Source of the DNA: Pedobacter helvus
GTDB lineage: Bacteria > Bacteroidota > Bacteroidia > Sphingobacteriales > Sphingobacteriaceae
Length of the DNA stretch: 31,606 nt
Reading direction: 5' to 3'
NCBI RefSeq assembly: GCF_005925325.1
Contig: NZ_SRMP01000009.1
Location: forward strand, 1 to 31,606
The notes under the pieces are model-generated. The model was not told where the DNA came from, ran no database searches, and saw only the letters and a program-made list of their open reading frames with translations. A program made the position numbers and the translations under genes. Within the stretch, counting starts at the first letter, position 1. Each line of letters starts with the position of its first letter. Below, piece after piece: positions 19,155 to 31,606 of the stretch.

Positions 19155-20822
19155 ATGAAAATTAAACTTTTGTGCTTCTCGCTAGCCATATTATTTGCAA
19201 ATAGCGTAAGCGCTCAAAAAACAGCTAAAAGTAACAAGACAACTGCAGCTGCTTATCCGCAAACTGTTGCCCGTCCAAAATTAGTAGTAGGTATGGTAGT
19301 AGATCAAATGCGTTGGGATTACCTATATCGTTTCTACAGCAGATATGGGCAAGGAGGTTTCAAACGTCTAATTAACGAAGGTTTTTCTGCTGAAAACACA
19401 CTTATTCCTTACACACCAACCTTAACCGCTTGCGGCCACTCTTCGGTTTATACCGGTTCTGTACCTGCTATCAATGGTATTATTGGCAACAACTGGTTCG
19501 ACCCGCAATTGGGAAGAGATGTTTACTGTGTTGAAGATAAAAGCGTTAACACTGTCGGTAGCACCAGCAAAGCAGGATTGATGTCTCCTAAAAACTTATT
19601 GGTGACTACGGTAACCGATGAGTTGAGAATGGCTACCAATTTTAGAAGTAAGGTGATTAGCGTTTCCCTTAAAGATAGAGGTGCTATTTTACCTGGCGGA
19701 CATACTTCCAGTGGTTCTTACTGGTATGACGGTGCAACTGGAAATTTCATTACCAGTACGCATTACATGCAACAATTGCCTACTTGGGTAAATGATTTCA
19801 ACGCTAAAAAGCTTCCAAATAAGTACTTTGCAGAAGATTGGAATACCTTATATCCAATAGCAACCTATACAGAAAGTACAGCTGATGATAAACCTTACGA
19901 ACGTTTATTTAAAGATGAAAAAACAGCAACTTTTCCTCACCTATTTAAACAATACGCAAATAAGAACTACTCGTTAATGACCAGCATGCCTCAAGGCAAT
20001 ACTTTCACCCTTGAGTTTGCGAAAGCGGCAATTCCTGCCGAGAAATTAGGTCAAACAGGAAATACAGATTTCTTGGCGGTGAGTTTATCTTCTACTGATT
20101 ATGTTGGCCATCAATTTGGGCCTAACTCAATTGAGTTAGAAGATACTTATTTGAGATTGGACAAAGACCTGGAAGATTTCTTTAATTATTTAGATAAGAC
20201 CATAGGCAAAGGAAATTACTTGTTTTTCTTAACGGCAGATCATGGTGTAACCCATGTTCCTGGTTTTTCTAAAGAGAATAAATTACCAGCTGGAGGTTTA
20301 GCGACTAAAACCTTTCAGAAAGCACTAGACAGTATCATCTTAAAAGATTATAAAGTGAAGGGAGCTATCTTTACTTTAATGAATAATCAAATCATTTTTG
20401 ATACTGAAGCGATCAAAGCTGCAAACGCTGATTACAGCAAAATTAAACAAACTGCTATTGATTACTTAGTAAAACAAGAAGGTGTTTTAAACGCAGTTGA
20501 TATCAAAAATTTGGGGAATGTTAGTCTACCTCAAGATCTTAAAATGAAAATCACTAATGGTTATAATGCTCGTAGAAGTGGCGATGTTTACATCATTTTA
20601 GATGCTGGCTGGTATCCAACCTTAAACCCAGGAACCGGACACGCAGCTTGGAACCCATATGATAGCCATATTCCAAACGTTTTTATGGGCTGGGGCGTTA
20701 AACCAGGTAAAACCAATAAAGAGTATTATATGACTGACATCGCTCCTACAGTTTCTGCACTTTTGCATATCCAACAACCAAGTGGCAGCATTGGAAAAGT
20801 GATTACCGAACTTATGAAATAA
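19155..20822 (+). CDS. pafA: PafA-type alkaline phosphatase, periplasmic
   Basis: The 555-residue protein has a signal peptide (MKIKLLCFSLAILFANSVSA-Q) and the alkaline-phosphatase fold. Catalytic set visible: metal ligand Asp50 (VVDQMRWDY), nucleophile Thr91 (TLTACGH), Asn112/113 (GNNWF), Lys173 and Arg175 (SLKDRGAILPGGH), Asp315 and His319 (SSTDYVGHQFG), Asp362 and His363 (LTADHG), His496 (GTGHAAWNPY). Asn, Lys and Arg correspond to the three residues that in Elizabethkingia PafA position the phosphate of monoesters, so a broad phosphate monoesterase is likely, not a diesterase. Family knowledge: PafA is not repressed by phosphate and releases phosphate from organic esters outside the inner membrane. 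A strong terminator follows. Confidence 0.9.
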   Translation: MKIKLLCFSLAILFANSVSAQKTAKSNKTTAAAYPQTVARPKLVVGMVVDQMRWDYLYRFYSRYGQGGFKRLINEGFSAENTLIPYTPTLTACGHSSVYTGSVPAINGIIGNNWFDPQLGRDVYCVEDKSVNTVGSTSKAGLMSPKNLLVTTVTDELRMATNFRSKVISVSLKDRGAILPGGHTSSGSYWYDGATGNFITSTHYMQQLPTWVNDFNAKKLPNKYFAEDWNTLYPIATYTESTADDKPYERLFKDEKTATFPHLFKQYANKNYSLMTSMPQGNTFTLEFAKAAIPAEKLGQTGNTDFLAVSLSSTDYVGHQFGPNSIELEDTYLRLDKDLEDFFNYLDKTIGKGNYLFFLTADHGVTHVPGFSKENKLPAGGLATKTFQKALDSIILKDYKVKGAIFTLMNNQIIFDTEAIKAANADYSKIKQTAIDYLVKQEGVLNAVDIKNLGNVSLPQDLKMKITNGYNARRSGDVYIILDAGWYPTLNPGTGHAAWNPYDSHIPNVFMGWGVKPGKTNKEYYMTDIAPTVSALLHIQQPSGSIGKVITELMK

Positions 20823-20842
20823 CATTTGTCAATTTCATAAAC

Positions 20843-20878
20843 AAATCCTCAATTCTATCTAACGAATTGAGGATTTTT
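20843..20878 (+). terminator. Rho-independent terminator of pafA
   Basis: A 13-bp perfect stem, AAATCCTCAATTC (20843-20855) with GAATTGAGGATTT (20864-20876), an 8-nt loop and a T run. It ends transcription 20 bases after the pafA stop. Confidence 0.92.
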
Positions 20879-20965
20879 CATTTTCAGTCCTACTTTTCTA
20901 TTATTTTCTTAACAACACCACGCTATTTTTACTTTTGCTATTCAACTTTTGAATGCTCAAAACGT

Positions 20966-20973
20966 TACCTTTG
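20966..20973 (+). promoter_or_regulatory. icmF promoter, -7 element
   Basis: TACCTTTG is a perfect -7 match. The expected -33 place (about 20944-20946) has no TTG; a TTG at 20949-20951 is only 14 nt away. The leader to the ATG at 21039 would be about 60 nt. Confidence 0.55.
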
Positions 20974-21038
20974 ATAAGTAATTTCTAACCATTTACACTC
21001 AAAACCTATTTATTTCCCCAAAAAGGAAATCTGCTATT

Positions 21039-24000
21039 ATGGATAAAATTGAGATTTATAAACCCAATCATAAAATACGTTTCGTAACTGCTGCTGCCCT
21101 ATTTGACGGCCATGATGCTACCATTAATATCATGCGTCGAATTTTGCAATCAAGCGGTGCAGAAGTAATTCATCTTGGCCATAACCGATCGGTTGATGAA
21201 GTAGTAAATTGCGCCATACAGGAAGATGTGCAGGGAATTGCCATGACTTCTTACCAAGGTGGCCACATGGAGTATTTCAAATACATGTACGATCTTTTAC
21301 AGGAACGTGGTGCAGGACATATTAAAATTTTCGCTGGCGGCGGCGGTGTCATCTTACCAGATGAGATTAAAGAGTTAGAAGCCTACGGAATAGCCAAAAT
21401 CTATTCTCCAGATGATGGTAGAAAAATGGGGTTGCAAGGCATGATCAATGACATGCTCCAAAAAACCGACTTTATAACGGTAGCAGATTTAAGTGATGAA
21501 ACGGAAAACCTAACTAAAAAAGAAAACAGGAAAATTGCCAGACTGATTTCTTCTGCAGAGAATAATGCTGATGATTTCGAAAGTACACTTAAAGAATTAC
21601 AGCAAAATCAAAGTGCTAATCCTCCAGTTTTAGGTATCACAGGTACTGGAGGTGCAGGTAAATCTTCTTTAGTAGATGAGCTAGTAAGGAGATTTTTGAT
21701 CGAAGTAAAAGATAAATCTATTGCAATTATCTCGGTAGATCCCTCAAAAAGAAAAACCGGTGGAGCATTACTGGGAGATAGAATTCGCATGAATGCGATC
21801 AACAACTCTAGAGTTTATATGCGTTCGTTAGCTACTCGTCAAGCAAATTTGGCATTATCTAAAAATGTTCAAGAAAGCATTGATATCTGTAAAGCTGCAG
21901 GTTTTGATTTGGTGATTGTTGAAACTTCTGGTATTGGCCAATCGGACACAGAGATTACCGAGCATTGCGATGTTTCTTTATATGTAATGACACCTGAATT
22001 TGGTGCAGCAACTCAGCTAGAAAAAATAGACATGCTAGATTTCGCAGATCTGGTAGCTATCAACAAGTTCGACAAACGAGGCGCTTTAGATGCTTTAAGA
22101 GATGTAAGGAAGCAATATAAACGTAACCATAATATCTTCGATGCAAAAGATGAAGAAATTCCAGTTTATGGTACTATGGCTTCTCAATTCAATGATCCAG
22201 GCATGAACAATTTGTTTGTTGCTTTGATAAAAAAAATAAAGGAAAAAACTGGGGTAGATTTTAATGCGCAAATGGAGATGACCTCGTCTGAATCTGAAAA
22301 AATCTACATTATTCCGCCAGAAAGAACCAGATATCTATCTGAAATTGCTGAAGCGAGCGAACAGTACAACGAATGGGTGAACAAACAAGTTGGTCTCGCT
22401 CGTAAATTATATCAACTGCAAGGGGTAATTGAATTATTAAAAGACAACACTTTACATACTGCTGGTAAAGTTCTCACTTCAGCGGAGGATTTAGAAGGGG
22501 CGTTTACTTTTTATGAGGAGCAATTAGATGGCGAATGTAAAAGACTACTTCGGGAATGGCCAAATACAAAACATCAATACCAGCAAGATAATTTCATTTA
22601 TAAAGTAAGGGACAAAGAAATCAAGCAACCACTATTTTATGAATCGCTTTCTAAATTGAGGATTCCTAAAGTAGCATTGCCAAAGTACGAAGACTGGGGA
22701 GATGTTTTGAAATGGTTGCTTACCGAAAACTTACCAGGCGAGTTTCCTTACGCTGCCGGAGTTTTCCCTTTAAAACGTGACGGAGAAGATCCTACCCGTA
22801 TGTTTGCTGGTGAAGGAGGCCCAGAGAGAACTAACAAAAGATTTCATTACGTTTCTTTAGGCCAGCCGGCGCACCGCCTATCTACCGCTTTCGATTCGGT
22901 AACTTTGTACGGCGAAGATCCTCACTTACGTCCTGATATCTACGGCAAAATTGGTAACTCGGGTGTTAGTATTGCCACTTTAGATGATGCGAAGAAACTC
23001 TACTCAGGTTTCGATCTTTGTGCAGCAAGCACCTCGGTTTCTATGACAATCAATGGTCCGGCGCCTATGTTGCTTGGCTTTTTCATGAATGCGGCGATAG
23101 ATCAGCAATGTGAAAAGTATATTATCGAAAATGGCTTAAAGCAAGAAATTGAAAGTAAAATCGAAAAGATATACAAAGCAAAAGGAATAGCGAAACCCAC
23201 TTACAACGGGCAACTTCCCGAAGGAAATAATGGACTAGGTTTATTGCTTTTGGGAGTAACCGGAGATCAGGTATTACCTCAAGACGTGTACGCCGAGATA
23301 AAAGCCAAAGCAATTAGGTCTGTACGTGGCACCGTCCAAGCAGACATTTTAAAAGAAGATCAGGCCCAAAATACTTGCATTTTCTCTACAGAATTTGCTT
23401 TAAGAATGATGGGCGATATTCAGCAGTATTTCATTACCGAGAAAGTTAGAAATTTCTACTCTGTGTCTATCTCTGGCTACCATATTGCCGAAGCTGGTGC
23501 AAATCCAATTTCGCAGCTGGCCTTTACGTTAAGCAACGGATTTACTTTCGTAGAATATTATTTAAGTAGAGGGATGCATATTGATGATTTTGCACCAAAC
23601 CTATCTTTCTTCTTCAGTAATGGAATTGATCCAGAATATGCGGTTATTGGTCGTGTAGCACGAAGAATTTGGGCTAAAGCGATTAAGAATAAGTACAAAG
23701 GAAATGATCGTTCTCAAAAGCTTAAATATCATATCCAAACCTCTGGTCGCTCATTACACGCTCAAGAAATTGATTTCAACGATATCAGGACTACCTTACA
23801 AGCGCTTTATGCTATTTATGATAACTGCAATTCGCTACATACCAATGCTTACGACGAGGCTATCACTACACCAACAGAAGATTCTGTACGCAGAGCGATG
23901 GCCATACAATTGATTATCAATAGAGAATTAGGCTTAGCTAAAAATGAAAATCCGTTACAGGGAGCATTTATTATTGAAGAACTAACTGATCTAGTTGAAG

Positions 24001-24425
24001 AAGCGGTATTAACTGAGTTCAAACGCATCAATGACAGAGGCGGCGTTTTAGGTGCCATGGAAACCATGTATCAACGTGGTAAAATTCAGGAAGAAAGTTT
24101 ATACTATGAGACTTTAAAACATACCGGAGAATTTCCAATTGTTGGTGTAAATACGTTCTTAAACAAAAATGGTTCTCCTACTATTATTCCAGGAGAAGTT
24201 ATTCGTGCAACGGAAGATGAAAAACAATTCCAAATCTCAACCTTAGAAGCATTTCAAAAGAGAAATGAAGATCAATCTAATGAAGCCCTAAAAGAACTGC
24301 AAAAAGCTGCTGTAGCTGGAGAAAACATCTTTGAAAAATTAATGGAAGTTTGCAAGGTTTGCTCATTGGGGCAAATCAGCAATGCCTTATATGAAGTCGG
24401 AGGGCAATATAGACGTAATATGTAA
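21039..24425 (+). CDS. icmF: Fused isobutyryl-CoA mutase IcmF
   Basis: The 1128-residue protein has the IcmF order. First is a B12-binding domain (about 12-145, with FDGHD; His25 should bind cobalt). Next is a MeaB-like G-protein chaperone (about 195-410: P-loop GTGGAGKSS 202-210, [22 protein letters not shown] 294-303, NKFDKRG 342-348). Last is the mutase substrate domain (about 530-1128). Phe589 (RMFAGEGG) and Gln777 (QAQNTCIF) stand where methylmalonyl-CoA mutase has Tyr and Arg, the change that favours isobutyryl/butyryl-CoA over methylmalonyl-CoA. The reaction is radical carbon-skeleton rearrangement with adenosylcobalamin; the GTPase part loads and protects the cofactor. It is a single-gene unit with its own promoter and a bidirectional terminator. 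Confidence 0.95.
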   Translation: MDKIEIYKPNHKIRFVTAAALFDGHDATINIMRRILQSSGAEVIHLGHNRSVDEVVNCAIQEDVQGIAMTSYQGGHMEYFKYMYDLLQERGAGHIKIFAGGGGVILPDEIKELEAYGIAKIYSPDDGRKMGLQGMINDMLQKTDFITVADLSDETENLTKKENRKIARLISSAENNADDFESTLKELQQNQSANPPVLGITGTGGAGKSSLVDELVRRFLIEVKDKSIAIISVDPSKRKTGGALLGDRIRMNAINNSRVYMRSLATRQANLALSKNVQESIDICKAAGFDLVIVETSGIGQSDTEITEHCDVSLYVMTPEFGAATQLEKIDMLDFADLVAINKFDKRGALDALRDVRKQYKRNHNIFDAKDEEIPVYGTMASQFNDPGMNNLFVALIKKIKEKTGVDFNAQMEMTSSESEKIYIIPPERTRYLSEIAEASEQYNEWVNKQVGLARKLYQLQGVIELLKDNTLHTAGKVLTSAEDLEGAFTFYEEQLDGECKRLLREWPNTKHQYQQDNFIYKVRDKEIKQPLFYESLSKLRIPKVALPKYEDWGDVLKWLLTENLPGEFPYAAGVFPLKRDGEDPTRMFAGEGGPERTNKRFHYVSLGQPAHRLSTAFDSVTLYGEDPHLRPDIYGKIGNSGVSIATLDDAKKLYSGFDLCAASTSVSMTINGPAPMLLGFFMNAAIDQQCEKYIIENGLKQEIESKIEKIYKAKGIAKPTYNGQLPEGNNGLGLLLLGVTGDQVLPQDVYAEIKAKAIRSVRGTVQADILKEDQAQNTCIFSTEFALRMMGDIQQYFITEKVRNFYSVSISGYHIAEAGANPISQLAFTLSNGFTFVEYYLSRGMHIDDFAPNLSFFFSNGIDPEYAVIGRVARRIWAKAIKNKYKGNDRSQKLKYHIQTSGRSLHAQEIDFNDIRTTLQALYAIYDNCNSLHTNAYDEAITTPTEDSVRRAMAIQLIINRELGLAKNENPLQGAFIIEELTDLVEEAVLTEFKRINDRGGVLGAMETMYQRGKIQEESLYYETLKHTGEFPIVGVNTFLNKNGSPTIIPGEVIRATEDEKQFQISTLEAFQKRNEDQSNEALKELQKAAVAGENIFEKLMEVCKVCSLGQISNALYEVGGQYRRNM

Positions 24426-24428
24426 TTC

Positions 24429-24467
24429 AATAGGAAAGGCCACAATTTAATTGTGGCCTTTCCTATT
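24429..24467. terminator. Bidirectional terminator, icmF / desaturase
   Basis: A near-perfect palindrome: AATAGGAAAGGCCACAATT (24429-24447) with its complement at 24449-24467, flanked by T-rich sequence on the plus strand and by A residues that read as T on the minus strand. It serves both convergent genes. Confidence 0.9.
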
Positions 24468-24472
24468 TTATC

Positions 24473-25453
24473 TTATGCTAAAATCCATTTGAATTTATAA
24501 TCTATAGTTGGATTTTTCATACGTTCTGCTACTCTTAACAAACGATCAGGAAGCTTCATGATATAATCTCTAGCTTTCTCCCCTGCTTCATTCAAATCTC
24601 TTACACTTTCAATATTCCAATCTACAATCAGTTGTTTCAAAATGTCTACATAATCTACCGCAGTATAAACTCCTAAACGTTGTGCTGCATCAGTAAAATG
24701 ACCAAAAACTTGCCCAATTGGTAATCCTACTTCTCTTAAAAAGTGCGCAGGCATTACAATCTTCTTCTTCATCATGTCATCAAATGCTAGCATAGCTTCA
24801 TTTGCATCAACTTTGAAGATCTGTTTGATAAAATCTTTATATGCTTTAGCATGTCTAGCTTCATCAGACGCAATTACACCACACATTTTTGATAACAAGG
24901 TATCTCCATCTTTTTTTGCTAAGGAAGCTACTCTTCTATGAGAAACATTAGTAGCTAATTCTTGGAAAGAAGTGTAAATGAAATTTCTGTAAGGATCATG
25001 TCCGGTGCCAATATCAAAACCATCAGCGATTAGGTATTGAGTAGATATTTCCATCTGACGCATATCAACACGACCAGAAAGATATAGATATTTATTCAAT
25101 AAATCTCCATGTCTATTTTCTTCTGCAGTCCAGTGTCTGTTCCATTTCATCCAGCCACCTTCTTCGTCTCTGCTTACACCGTCAACCATGGCTAACCAAG
25201 ATTCGTAAGTCGGCAATGCCTCTTCAGTAATTGTATCACCAATTAGCACAGCAACTAGATCATAAGCTAACTCACTAGCACTTTGTTGTAAATCTTTTAC
25301 TTTTTGAAAGAAATCGTCTTTACTAGCATCTGGCAAAAAATCAGAAGGTTGCCAAATCTCATCAATTGGCTTTAGATATTCAGGCATCATTTCAAGCATA
25401 TATTTCTCAATATGCTGCATTACTTCCCTTCTTCTTTCAACAAAAAAACTCAT
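24473..25453 (-). CDS. Soluble acyl-ACP desaturase (diiron)
   Basis: The 326-residue protein belongs to the stearoyl-ACP desaturase family, which puts a double bond into acyl chains carried by acyl-carrier protein, using O2 and ferredoxin in the cytosol. The diiron ligands are visible: Glu in ITEEALPTY (75-83), Glu112 and His115 (EENRHG), Glu165 (SFQE), Glu198 and His201 (SDEARH). The stretch GDLLNKYLYLSGRVDMRQ (116-133) matches plant enzymes closely as I remember them. No signal peptide or membrane helix is seen. The gene converges on icmF and shares its terminator. The start ATG follows GCACACACATA, the A/C-rich pattern seen before other genes here. Double-bond position cannot be told from sequence. 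Confidence 0.93.
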   Translation of the reverse strand: MSFFVERRREVMQHIEKYMLEMMPEYLKPIDEIWQPSDFLPDASKDDFFQKVKDLQQSASELAYDLVAVLIGDTITEEALPTYESWLAMVDGVSRDEEGGWMKWNRHWTAEENRHGDLLNKYLYLSGRVDMRQMEISTQYLIADGFDIGTGHDPYRNFIYTSFQELATNVSHRRVASLAKKDGDTLLSKMCGVIASDEARHAKAYKDFIKQIFKVDANEAMLAFDDMMKKKIVMPAHFLREVGLPIGQVFGHFTDAAQRLGVYTAVDYVDILKQLIVDWNIESVRDLNEAGEKARDYIMKLPDRLLRVAERMKNPTIDYKFKWILA

Positions 25454-25753
25454 TATGTGTGTGCTTTATAAGCCGTAAAGATAACCAAATTATATGGTAT
25501 AGAGGAATTTATTCAATTAATCCTCGAAACATTATTCATAAAAATGATTTAAATCATAATATGAATTATTCTTGGCTAAAGATCACAGTGTATTGTTTAT
25601 AGGAAAACAAGATGGCTTAAAGCCTATGTATAAGGTTGGATAAACTATATCAGCAAAGATAAAAATTAAATATAGTGCTCTCCCCTGCATGTTAAAGTCC
25701 TTATACCCTCTTGATGTGGGCTATTGGCTCTCCAATAGGGATTGTGCCTTTCC
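25454..25753. other. Intergenic region between desaturase and rRNA operon 2
   Basis: About 300 bp without a gene. On the minus strand it has two -7-like boxes for the desaturase: TATCTTTG (25654-25661, perfect match, leader near 195 nt) and TATCTTTA (25476-25483, leader near 16 nt). Neither has a clear -33 partner, so I do not choose. A hairpin, CTATTGG-CTCT-CCAATAG (25721-25738), lies downstream of the rRNA terminator; it lacks a T run. Confidence 0.5.
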
Positions 25754-25769
25754 GGAAAGTTTGTTGCAA

Positions 25770-25803
25770 CAAAAAAGCCCCTGTGCATCTCTGCAAGGGG
25801 CTG
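25770..25803 (-). terminator. Rho-independent terminator of rRNA operon 2
   Basis: Same hairpin and T run as at 17-50. It insulates the co-oriented desaturase gene, 317 bases downstream, from rRNA transcription. Confidence 0.9.
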
Positions 25804-25807
25804 TAAG

Positions 25808-25917
<110 letters not shown>

Positions 25918-26016
25918 GAATATCTTTAATTCAGGTTGTAAGTTATAGGTAATAAGTTATAAGTAGCAATACTCCTAACCCTGTACCCTTCACTTTCAAC
26001 TTGTAAATGACATATT

Positions 26017-26049
26017 ATTGAAAGAAGTTAGTTGGGAAGAGCAAACAAC
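26017..26049 (-). other. Pre-23S processing stem, 3' half (operon 2)
   Basis: Same two 14-nt blocks as at 264-296; they pair with 29050-29083. Confidence 0.75.
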
Positions 26050-26059
26050 GTCTGCTTTG

Positions 26060-28932
<2,873 letters not shown>

Positions 28933-29049
28933 CTACTCTTGCGCCTTTTGCGCCGCAAGGTATGCTTTTTTTGCTCTTGTCATGATGTCTCATACTTGTT
29001 GGTCGATTGCTCTTCCTTCAAGTGAGCACAAACACAACAGTCGCCTATT

Positions 29050-29095
29050 GTTGTTTGCTCTTCTTTTTTTAACTTCTTCCAATATGTCAAAGAAC
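29050..29095 (-). other. Pre-23S stem 5' half and boxA-like site (operon 2)
   Basis: Same as 3297-3342: boxA-like GTTCTTTGACAT at 29084-29095, then the two stem blocks. Confidence 0.65.
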
Positions 29096-29183
29096 TTTCT
29101 CTTAAGCCTAAAGTCCAGAGCTGAAAGCTTAAAGCTACATTTAAGCCGCTTTAGTCTTCCCCCTTTTCGCTTTCGGCCCAAAG

Positions 29184-29263
<80 letters not shown>

Positions 29264-29275
29264 AAAACTTATCCG

Positions 29276-29350
29276 TAGTCCCGTCCAGATTTGAACTGGA
29301 GACCCCTACATTATCAGTGTAGTGCTCTAACCAGGCTGAGCTACGGGACT
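29276..29350 (-). tRNA. tRNA-Ile(GAT) (operon 2)
   Basis: Identical to 3523-3597; no encoded CCA. Confidence 0.95.
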
Positions 29351-29435
29351 ATATCGATGTGCCATCTCTATCTCCCCTGCCCTGTGGCCGGTAAGACCTG
29401 CGGCTTCATCTTCTTGGTGTTTCTTTTTTTTCTTT

Positions 29436-29491
29436 AGAGATATGTATCATTTACCGTGTACCATATAATAGTATCATTTGTGCGCAGCGAG
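29436..29491 (-). other. Pre-16S processing stem, 3' half (operon 2)
   Basis: Same as 3683-3738; pairs with the leader at 31162-31192. Confidence 0.7.
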
Positions 29492-29509
29492 TGGTAGGTT
29501 CCACTCCAG

Positions 29510-31033
<1,524 letters not shown>

Positions 31034-31355
31034 AATGTTGTAGTTCGAACACTGACTATCTATTAATTAAAATTGATTGTCTGTTCTTAATTGTATTGTC
31101 TGTAAGAACCGACCTAAAGAAAACAGTTTGGCTGTATGTACTTTACAGTAAACATTCTCGCCTCGCTGCGCTTTTGTAAATGATATCTCTTTAATGAACT
31201 TCTCGATCTGACCTCGCGGCGATCTCTATATCTTGCAACTTCATGCTGTGTTTCGGCGGTCTTAATGTTCCGCCCCAGTTCCACATTCCGTTGTTTCAAT
31301 CTTTTTGTTACCGTTATCAAACTCCGTCTGATAACTCCCGTTTCGTTTGGGACTG
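31034..31355 (-). promoter_or_regulatory. 16S leader (operon 2)
   Basis: Same as 5281-5602, with the 5' halves of the pre-16S stem at 31162-31171 and 31176-31192. Confidence 0.7.
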
Positions 31356-31386
31356 CAAAGGTAGGAAACTTTTTCCTTTCTCCAAA
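31356..31386 (-). promoter_or_regulatory. rRNA promoter P1 (operon 2)
   Basis: TTTG, 19 nt, TACCTTTG on the minus strand, as at 5603-5633. Confidence 0.85.
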
Positions 31387-31479
31387 TAAAAAATGAAAAT
31401 TTTTTATCTATCTCTCTTCATCTCCATCCCCCTCTCCTTTCCTCTTTCAAACCTAAACCTCTTCCTCCGAAGCGGAGTG

Positions 31480-31509
31480 CAAAGGTAGAAAAACTTTCCC
31501 TTCTTCCAA
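31480..31509 (-). promoter_or_regulatory. rRNA promoter P2 (operon 2)
   Basis: TTG, 19 nt, TACCTTTG on the minus strand, inside the 36-bp module 31458-31493, as in operon 1. Confidence 0.85.
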
Positions 31510-31583
31510 GAAAAAAATAAAACTTTTTTCCTTTCCGTTTGTTATTGCTTTTCAGGCGTCCCCTCTTCCTCCGAAGCGGAGTG

Positions 31584-31606
31584 CAAAGGTAGAAAAAAAT
31601 TATCCC
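31584..31606 (-). promoter_or_regulatory. rRNA promoter P3 (operon 2), cut by window end
   Basis: The -7 box TACCTTTG (31584-31591) and 15 bases of spacer are present; the -33 element would lie beyond the window. The module repeat is at 31562-31597. Confidence 0.7.

Noticed and set aside
25366..25602. 78-codon plus-strand frame
   Set aside because: It is antisense to the desaturase start and then runs through AT-rich intergenic sequence; no family match.

Overview
The window holds 14 protein-coding genes between two ribosomal RNA operons, which are direct repeats of each other. Everything points to the Bacteroidota, most likely family Sphingobacteriaceae (Pedobacter-like; the genus is not proven from sequence alone). 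The 16S gene ends in a Bacteroidota-type tail. Promoters match the Bacteroidota -33/-7 pattern (TTG, 19-21 nt, TAnnTTTG). Start codons lack Shine-Dalgarno sites and follow A-rich stretches. The gene content (PafA-type phosphatase, HU-CCDC81/SPOR protein, IcmF, soluble acyl-ACP desaturase) also fits.

Layout: positions 1-5853 are an rRNA operon on the minus strand, ordered promoters P3-P2-P1, 16S, tRNA-Ile(GAT), tRNA-Ala(TGC), 23S, 5S, terminator. Positions 25754-31606 are a second copy with no difference that I found; the window starts and ends inside the repeat. Between them lie: a 0.7 kb promoter and intergenic stretch; pyrR-pyrB-small membrane protein (6545-8342); a 0.37 kb intergenic stretch with an inverted repeat and a possible promoter; a six-gene envelope operon (8713-16996); a minus-strand DUF2927-like secreted protein (17031-17687); folC (17799-19085); pafA (19155-20822); icmF (21039-24425); and a minus-strand acyl-ACP desaturase (24473-25453). 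Strong hairpin terminators close the envelope operon, pafA, and the convergent icmF/desaturase pair.

The six-gene operon is the most interesting unit. A large periplasmic TPR protein, an outer-membrane beta-barrel protein, an inner-membrane protein with two N-terminal HU-CCDC81-like domains and a C-terminal SPOR domain, ExbB/TolQ, ExbD/TolR and a TonB/TolA-like transducer lie head to tail with 1-29 nt between genes. By composition it resembles a proton-motive-force-driven trans-envelope machine, perhaps a division-linked analogue of Tol-Pal (motor, transducer, TPR partner, septal peptidoglycan binder, outer-membrane partner). That role is inference. The other genes are metabolic: pyrimidine synthesis and salvage (pyrR, pyrB), folate polyglutamylation (folC), phosphate scavenging (pafA), B12-dependent acyl-CoA rearrangement (icmF) and fatty-acid desaturation.

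Because both window ends fall in the same rRNA repeat, the layout fits a chromosomal segment between two rRNA operons. It also fits an assembly contig that ends in the repeat, or a 25,753-bp circular or tandem unit. The sequence alone cannot decide, but the housekeeping genes and the lack of replication genes favour chromosome.
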